From: 0-14-3-00-41-53 sp041500225 | Lineage (GTDB): Bacteria > Nitrospirota > Thermodesulfovibrionia > Thermodesulfovibrionales > SM23-35 | Length of the DNA: 64,000 nt | Direction: 5' to 3' | NCBI GenBank assembly: GCA_041500225.1 | Contig: JBGQLV010000003.1 | Location: 1-64,000, forward strand | Part shown: positions 59,103-64,000 of the stretch, one piece after another | How positions within the stretch are numbered: the first letter of the stretch is position 1 | Layout: each line of letters starts with the position of its first letter | Position numbers and translations under genes: made by a program | The notes under the pieces: model-generated | Told to the model about the DNA's origin: nothing | Database searches by the model: none | Seen by the model: only the letters and a program-made list of their open reading frames with translations

Positions 59103-60655
59103 TCACCTTTTTCATTAAATCTTCTATCCTGCTCTCCTGATATCCATTTAATTATCTCTTCTACCATTGCCTCGATGGTTGCCTCTTTGGGCATGATATC
59201 AACCTTAAGCCCGGCATTTTCAACAGCCTTTGCTGTTACAGGCCCTATGACTGCAATGGCTACTCTCTTGAGGAGTTCATCAGCATCCTTTCCCATTATC
59301 TCCCTGAAGTTATTAAAGGTTGCTGCACTTGTAAAAGTTGCTATTGAAATCCTCCCTTCTTTCAAAAACCTCCTCAGCCTCTTCCCGCGAGATTCCGGCT
59401 TTGTCGTTCTGTATGCGACAGGTACATCTATTTCTCCACCGAGTTCTCTTACTTTTTCTGGAAAAACCTCTCTTGCTACCTCTGCCCTTGGCAGTAAAAA
59501 TCTCATTCCCTTTAACCCTTTAACCTTTGAACCTTCAAACTCTTGAACTAATTTAATCAGTCCCTCAGCACGAAATTCATCAGGGATTAAATCTGTCTTT
59601 ATACCGTATTTTTTAATCTCTTCTGCTGTTTTTGTGCCTATAGCGCATATCTTTTTTCCCTTTAAATCTCTTATGTCTCTATCCTTTTCAAAGAATCTTT
59701 TAAAAAAGTATTTCACACCGTTTCTGCTTGTGAATATCAGCCAGTCATAGGTACCTATCTTATCTATTGACTCATCAAGCTCGGCATAGCTTTCTGGAGG
59801 TACAATCTCGATTGTCGGGAATTCGATTATCTCTGCACCAAGTTCCTCTAATGGCTCAAACCCTTCAATGTGTTCCCTTGTTACGAGTATTCTATGACCA
59901 AACATTGGTTTTTTCTCGTACCATTTCAGAGATTCCCTCAGCCTTACAACATCTCCAACAACCATCACGGCAGGTGGTTTGATATCTCTTTCCTTTATAA
60001 TCCCTCCGATGTCTTTGAGCGTCCCGACAATTGTCCTCTGTTCAGGTCTTGTGCCCCATCTGATTACAGCAACAGGAGTATCAGGAGAGCGGCCATTCTC
60101 GATTAATTTTTGGGTAATCAGGTCTACATTTTTAACAGCCATAAGAAATACAAGTGTCCCAACACCTGTAGCAAGCTTTGACCATTCGATAGTGCTCTCA
60201 TTTTTATTAATATCCTCGTACCCGGGAATAACTGCAAATGAAGATGAATAAAGCCTGTGGGTTAACGGGATTCCTGCGTAAGCAGGAGCAGCAATTGACG
60301 AACTTACACCAGGAACTATTTCAAACTCTATCCCTTCTTTTGATAATGCCTCTGCTTCTTCTCCTCCACGGCCGAATACAAAAGGGTCACCACCTTTAAG
60401 CCTGCATATAAGCTTGCCTTCCTTTGCCTTCTGTATAAGGATGTCATTGATTTCATCCTGTGTAATGGTATGATGGCCGCCGCGTTTCCCGGCATATATG
60501 AACTCTGCATCGTGGTTGATGTAATTCAAAACCTGTGCATTAAGATGGAAATCATAGATGACCACCTCTGCCTTCTGAAGGCACCGCAAACCTTTTATAG
60601 TCAGAAGGCCGATATCACCAGGGCCTGCACCGACTAAATAGACCTTGCCTTTCAT
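59099..60655 (-). CDS. cobA-hemD: Uroporphyrinogen-III C-methyltransferase / uroporphyrinogen-III synthase fusion
   Basis: This 518-residue bifunctional protein covers siroheme/cobalamin-branch tetrapyrrole synthesis. Residues 1-240 are SUMT: YLVGAGPGDIGLLTIKG, the CRLKGGDPFVFGRGGEEAE loop, GVSSSIAAPAYAGIPLTHR and AVIRWGTRPEQRTIVGTL. Residues 250-510 are HemD (ILVTREHIEGFEPLEELG, DWLIFTSRNGVKYF, TFTSAATFNNF). This fusion is common in anaerobes. It ends the envelope cluster with a 4-bp overlap, and its promoter lies in the 334-bp gap upstream. Confidence 0.95.
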   Translation of the reverse strand: MKGKVYLVGAGPGDIGLLTIKGLRCLQKAEVVIYDFHLNAQVLNYINHDAEFIYAGKRGGHHTITQDEINDILIQKAKEGKLICRLKGGDPFVFGRGGEEAEALSKEGIEFEIVPGVSSSIAAPAYAGIPLTHRLYSSSFAVIPGYEDINKNESTIEWSKLATGVGTLVFLMAVKNVDLITQKLIENGRSPDTPVAVIRWGTRPEQRTIVGTLKDIGGIIKERDIKPPAVMVVGDVVRLRESLKWYEKKPMFGHRILVTREHIEGFEPLEELGAEIIEFPTIEIVPPESYAELDESIDKIGTYDWLIFTSRNGVKYFFKRFFEKDRDIRDLKGKKICAIGTKTAEEIKKYGIKTDLIPDEFRAEGLIKLVQEFEGSKVKGLKGMRFLLPRAEVAREVFPEKVRELGGEIDVPVAYRTTKPESRGKRLRRFLKEGRISIATFTSAATFNNFREIMGKDADELLKRVAIAVIGPVTAKAVENAGLKVDIMPKEATIEAMVEEIIKWISGEQDRRFNEKGD

Positions 60656-60905
60656 TCATTATCCTCTAAATTAATTATTTTATCATAAGAGGTTATTACA
60701 AAAGTCATTAATTGCATTCTATCCACTCTACAGGTTAGATATATTTAGTTTTCGTGATTTTGAGAAAGATGCAAAAAGCTTCAAATTTTTTGATCAATAA
60801 TCAAAAAGTGTAAGAACTATAACTGGTCGTTAGGTGTAGAGTAATATCGTCACATTGTCAAAGATGTTTTGAAAAAGACACATCACAAAAGCAGATAACA
60901 CAAAA
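60656..60905. promoter_or_regulatory. Gap upstream of cobA-hemD with an FNR-box-like dyad
   Basis: The only structure here is a dyad TTTTTGAT-CAATA-ATCAAAAA (60787-60807), which contains TTGAT and ATCAA as in FNR-family sites but with a five-base rather than four-base spacer. It lies about 145 bp upstream of the cobA-hemD start. Regulation by an FNR/CooA-type protein is possible but not supported further. No gene is seen. Confidence 0.3.
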
Positions 60906-60946
60906 TCAACGGATGTTCTGCATGGAGAAGGCAGAACATCCGTTGA
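60906..60946 (-). terminator. Rho-independent terminator of the CODH operon
   Basis: A perfect 15-16 bp stem (60906-60921 with 60931-60946, CAACGGATGTTCTGC/GCAGAACATCCGTTG) has a 9-base loop. It is followed on the minus strand by ATTTTGTGTT. It lies 44 bases after the cooS stop codon. Stem length and tail fit a factor-independent terminator. Confidence 0.8.
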
Positions 60947-60989
60947 AATATAACAGTATAGCCTTGGCCTTGAACGTTAAAAACCCTTA

Positions 60990-62864
60990 CTAAACGCTTA
61001 AACCCAAACCCTTCCTTTTCTCAATAATATGAGCTATTATGAGGTCTGCGGCTTTTATGGGATCGGGTTCTACAGCAAAGCATGCGCCAAAGACATCTTT
61101 TAAACCGGATGTAGCAAGTTCTGTAACTTTTTTGCTTCCCAGGATAGGCGGCATTACACCGAGTACTGTGAAGATTCCACTGGCCATTACATAAAAGGCA
61201 ATGGTTGCTGCCTTTTCCGAATACCACTCAGGCGCAGCTCCCGCGAGAGGGAGTTTATCAATGTCAACACCTATGGCGTTGGCTAATGCACAGGCAATAA
61301 CAACGATCCTCGAATTATCAACACATGAGCCGACATGAAGGGAAGGAGGAATGTTAAGAAGACCGCATATTTCCTTAAGTCCCGGGCCAGCCAGCTCTTT
61401 TGCCTCCGGTACTTGCAAACCTGCTTTACCTGCAGCTACATTTACACAACCAGTTGTAAGCACCAGAATATCATTGGCTATGAGGCGCTTAATGAGTTCT
61501 ACATGACCATAATCCTGTTTTATCTTTGGATTGTTGCACCCCACAACACCTACAGCGCCTTTTATTTTACCTGCTTTTATGGCGTCTATTAATGGATTCA
61601 GGCTCCCGCCGAGGGCACCTAAAATCGCTTCCACGGAAAATCCTGTCATACTCTTTACCGGTGAAACAGGTATATATATTCTATCCTTGTTTCTGCGGGA
61701 ATAGTTTTCTATTGATTCCTTTACTATTCTGAATGCCTGTTCTTTTGCATTCTCGGGTGTGAATTCAATATGTTCCATTAAGGGAAATTTAGCTTTATCA
61801 GAAGTTGAATACAACTTGGTGTGATAGCACTGCGCCACCTGTCCCAGCGATGGCATGATACACTGGTAATCAACGATTATAGATTCCACAACCCCGGTAA
61901 CCATAGTCAGTTCGGTCATAAGGTGGTTTCCTGCCATGGGGATTTTTTTCCGCATCATTAGCTCATTACCGGTGCAGCAGAGCCCTGCAAGGTTAATGCC
62001 TTTGGCGCCTTTAGCCTTTGCAAGCTCAATCATTCCCTTGTCTTCCACAGCCAGCGCTACCATCTCCGACACAACAGGACTATGGCCGTGGACCAATATA
62101 TTAACCTGATCTTCTTTTAAAACCCCGAGGTTGACCTCGGAAAAGCCCGGCTGGGGCGTTCCAAATATAATGTCTGACAATTCTGTACCGATCATTGCTC
62201 CACCATAACCATCAGCAAGGCTATTCCTCACAGTATGTAACAATATTGACACATAATTGTTGTCCACACCCATATGTGTGCGGTGCATTGTCTCGGAGGT
62301 TTCCCTGTCTATCCCCCGTGGAATAACCTTTAATTTTTCCCAGAGATCAATTCTTTGTTTCGGAACTCTGCTAATAAAGGTGATTCTTTCCTTTTTCATC
62401 CCGAAATCTTCCATCATGGCCTCTGCGAGTTTCTTTGCAATCTCCTCATTGCCAATATTTGCTGTATCAATACCATATTCCTTAGCCACTCTTTTAAGTT
62501 TTTCAGGGTCTTTTATTGTATATCCGGGTGCCTTGCCCGTGCCTATTTTATGGAGAACCTCTACAAGATCACGGCCGTGGTCTGAATGAGACGCCGCACC
62601 TGACGCAATCATCCGCGCCAGATTCCTTGCAACGATTATGTCGGCGTCTGCACCGCATACACCGCGTTGTGGACCCTCGCCAAATGGGTCAATACGGCAT
62701 GGACCCATAACGCATATACGGCATGATAGTCCCAATTCACAATATCCGCACTGAGGTTCCTGTTTCTTTAATCTGTCCCATGCAGTTTCTACTCCGTCTT
62801 CATGTGCCTTCTTAAGAGTTAATAATGTATCTTTACATATAGAAAATTCCGCATATTCACTCAT
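60990..62864 (-). CDS. cooS: Anaerobic Ni-Fe carbon monoxide dehydrogenase, catalytic subunit CooS
   Basis: This 624-residue homodimeric enzyme interconverts CO and CO2. B-cluster cysteines are C48, C51, C56 and C70 (LSCRICVMGPCR). The D-cluster region has C39 and C42 (CX2C). C-cluster ligands are His260 (HGHSP), C295 or C296 (GLCCTG), C334, C442 (GCNNPK), C472 (TTGCVN) and C513 (GSCVDN). It forms an operon with CooF-like and flavin oxidoreductase genes (gap of two bases), the arrangement expected for linking CO oxidation to NAD(P) reduction. It is not next to acetyl-CoA synthase genes. Confidence 0.97.
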   Translation of the reverse strand: MSEYAEFSICKDTLLTLKKAHEDGVETAWDRLKKQEPQCGYCELGLSCRICVMGPCRIDPFGEGPQRGVCGADADIIVARNLARMIASGAASHSDHGRDLVEVLHKIGTGKAPGYTIKDPEKLKRVAKEYGIDTANIGNEEIAKKLAEAMMEDFGMKKERITFISRVPKQRIDLWEKLKVIPRGIDRETSETMHRTHMGVDNNYVSILLHTVRNSLADGYGGAMIGTELSDIIFGTPQPGFSEVNLGVLKEDQVNILVHGHSPVVSEMVALAVEDKGMIELAKAKGAKGINLAGLCCTGNELMMRKKIPMAGNHLMTELTMVTGVVESIIVDYQCIMPSLGQVAQCYHTKLYSTSDKAKFPLMEHIEFTPENAKEQAFRIVKESIENYSRRNKDRIYIPVSPVKSMTGFSVEAILGALGGSLNPLIDAIKAGKIKGAVGVVGCNNPKIKQDYGHVELIKRLIANDILVLTTGCVNVAAGKAGLQVPEAKELAGPGLKEICGLLNIPPSLHVGSCVDNSRIVVIACALANAIGVDIDKLPLAGAAPEWYSEKAATIAFYVMASGIFTVLGVMPPILGSKKVTELATSGLKDVFGACFAVEPDPIKAADLIIAHIIEKRKGLGLSV

Positions 62865-62866
62865 TC

Positions 62867-63460
62867 CTACCTCCTGTTTAATTCCTGCAATTTATGTTTA
62901 TAGGCCGTTAAGGACGTATATGTGCCTTTTTCCAATTCCTTGCTTCTTATTCCTAAATAGACCAGAGAGGCCATTTCATCAGTGCCTTTGTCCATTATTT
63001 TGTTGTAATCATCAAAGACAAGGGCGCCACATTTGCAGACCTCAACACATGCAGGGACTTTCCCTTCTTTCTGTCGCGATATACACTGGTCACATTTGTG
63101 AGCGGATATTTTATTAACGGAATGTATATGATACCTTATAACGCCAAAAGGACACGCCATTGCACACATGCCGCAGTTTATACACTGGTTGGGATTGATA
63201 AGTATCGTTCCTGTCGATGCTTCCCTGAATATGGCCTTTGTAAGGCATGCCATTTCACACGGCGCAGGGTCGCAATGTCTGCACTTATTAGGAAACGGTT
63301 CCTTGTTATTTGATAGCCCGATATGGATTCTCGGCTTTGAGAGAATACTTTCATAGGGAGCAGCATATGGGGAATTACTCAGTGAATGAGCAACAGAACA
63401 TGCAAAACGGCATTGAAGACATCCCACACATCGCTCCGGTTTTACGACTACTACTTTCAT
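62867..63460 (-). CDS. cooF: CooF-like ferredoxin-type electron carrier
   Basis: This 197-residue protein has four [4Fe-4S] binding sets: RCVGCLQCRFAC, KCRHCDPAPCEMAC, CINCGMCAMACPF and CDQCISRQKEGKVPACVEVC. It carries electrons between CooS and a partner enzyme at the cytoplasmic side. Start ATG 63460 follows AGGAGG. It lies between the flavoprotein and cooS, with gaps of 11 and 2 bases, as in CODH-CooF-FNOR operons. Confidence 0.95.
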   Translation of the reverse strand: MKVVVVKPERCVGCLQCRFACSVAHSLSNSPYAAPYESILSKPRIHIGLSNNKEPFPNKCRHCDPAPCEMACLTKAIFREASTGTILINPNQCINCGMCAMACPFGVIRYHIHSVNKISAHKCDQCISRQKEGKVPACVEVCKCGALVFDDYNKIMDKGTDEMASLVYLGIRSKELEKGTYTSLTAYKHKLQELNRR

Positions 63461-63471
63461 AAAAACCTCCT

Positions 63472-64000
63472 TTATAATGGCTTGAGTATATCCATTAAGC
63501 TCGCCTCACCACTCACAATTTTTCTTGGATCAACGGTAAGCTGCATACCTTTTTTAATCAGATTTATAAAAATCCCCGCATCCTCAGGATTATTATAAAA
63601 AGCCATACCTACGGGGACATTGTCTCTTACTGCTAATTTTCTGAACTGGTTCTTACGGGGGAAGTGTTTTTCAAAAAAGGCAACTCCCTCTTCATCTTTC
63701 AGAACCCCTCCTGAGATAAGATGGAATGAACGGGTCTTAAGGCTGTTCATTCCGATACTGCCTGGATAAGGAGCATGTGAGCCTGACATATTCAATGCAG
63801 CAAAATATCCCTGTTCAACAGCTATAGGCCAGAGGGCATTGACCCATGGTCTTTTTCTTACTACATCCATTGCTTCACAGCAATCCCCTGCCGCATATAC
63901 ACCTTCTGCCGAGGTTTCAAGGAATTCATTTACCACAATTCCCTGAGCAATATAAATTCCTGATTTTCTTGCAAGGTCAACCCTCGGTTTTACACCCTTT
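63472..64000 (-). CDS. FAD/NAD(P)-dependent oxidoreductase, C-terminal part (cut by window edge)
   Basis: The frame is open to the window edge and reads GVKPRVDLARKSGIYIAQGIVV, then TSAEGVYAAGDCCEA (the second FAD-binding GD motif), NALWPIAVEQGYFAALNM and a C-terminal dimerisation domain. This is a nitrite-reductase-like pyridine nucleotide-disulfide oxidoreductase. In CODH operons this partner (often called FNOR) oxidises reduced CooF and reduces NAD(P)+. The N-terminal two thirds lie outside. Confidence 0.92.
   Translation of the reverse strand, partial: KGVKPRVDLARKSGIYIAQGIVVNEFLETSAEGVYAAGDCCEAMDVVRKRPWVNALWPIAVEQGYFAALNMSGSHAPYPGSIGMNSLKTRSFHLISGGVLKDEEGVAFFEKHFPRKNQFRKLAVRDNVPVGMAFYNNPEDAGIFINLIKKGMQLTVDPRKIVSGEASLMDILKPL

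Noticed and set aside
60262..60290. 'attcctgcgtaagcaggag' inside cobA-hemD, similar to the dispersed repeat at 52175
   Set aside because: The codons encode the conserved APAYAGIPLTH motif of SUMT enzymes, so the likeness is coincidental.
60787..60807. Possible FNR/CooA binding site upstream of cobA-hemD
   Set aside because: The half-sites TTGAT and ATCAA are spaced by five bases rather than four and lie far from the start codon. Kept only as a low-confidence note, not as a finding.
1..64000. CRISPR arrays, rRNA genes, complete transposases and integrases
   Set aside because: None was seen. The inverted-repeat elements found are small and non-coding, and no regular spacer-repeat pattern exists.

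Overview
The window reads as chromosomal DNA of an anaerobic, Gram-negative-type bacterium. Type IV pilins, KdsC (KDO synthesis), a pilin-glycosylation-like cluster and a Ni-CO dehydrogenase operon (CooS/CooF/flavin oxidoreductase) all fit one. Moderate-to-low GC, many short palindromic repeats and this gene mix suggest Nitrospirota (Thermodesulfovibrionia-like) or a deltaproteobacterial relative. That assignment is inference, because there is no rRNA to test it.

Layout. 0-8.7 kb is housekeeping on the minus strand. It holds tuf preceded by Thr-Tyr-Gly-Thr tRNAs (the E. coli tufB order), rlmB-cysS, purE-purD, a purH reduced to its IMP-cyclohydrolase half and ending inside a small inverted-repeat element, and radC. 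An RRM protein and a HEAT protein lie on the plus strand. 8.8-22 kb is a pilin and glycosylation region: an orphan GspG, a PilA with a sigma-54-type promoter, two large membrane TPR proteins (one split by a stop codon), CDP-sugar synthesis genes (rfbF and dehydratase/epimerases), methyltransferases, glycosyltransferases and a second pilin. It ends in scar tissue where a 114-bp copy of the uvrA 5' end abuts a frameshifted membrane-protein fragment. 22-30 kb has uvrA and a peptide ABC transporter whose permease and ATPase genes converge on pyrE, then a TPR protein and a stand-alone LigD phosphoesterase domain.

30.3-32.1 kb, next to tRNA-Arg(CCT), is a toxin-antitoxin graveyard: an apparent BrnT remnant, a CopG-type antitoxin and a HigA/Fic chimera. 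32.1-46.9 kb returns to core functions: a radical SAM protein, a Lon-like protease, kdsC-pgsA-plsY, a TPR membrane protein, a DUF4388 protein carrying a pseudopilin-like head, queC with two repeat-derived insertions, and rmuC. 46.9-51.7 kb is a defence island: an MjaI-type restriction enzyme, a methyltransferase fused to a degenerate SNase fold, and a DUF5343/PLD-like gene pair. 51.7-60.7 kb carries a GroES-like protein, a GHKL regulator, a beta-CASP nuclease, sixA, a membrane lipid/glycan gene set with a PAP2-GT39 fusion, and fused cobA-hemD. 61-64 kb is the CODH operon, cut by the window edge.

Most notable points: a 105-108 bp structured repeat present twice with compensatory base-pair changes (42.9 and 54.6 kb); the methyltransferase-SNase fusion and its DUF5343/PLD-like neighbours; the DUF4388-pseudopilin fusion; the purH-ending element; the uvrA partial copy that differs only at synonymous sites; and a CooS with a CX2C D-cluster motif. 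Family names come from sequence recognition without database searches.
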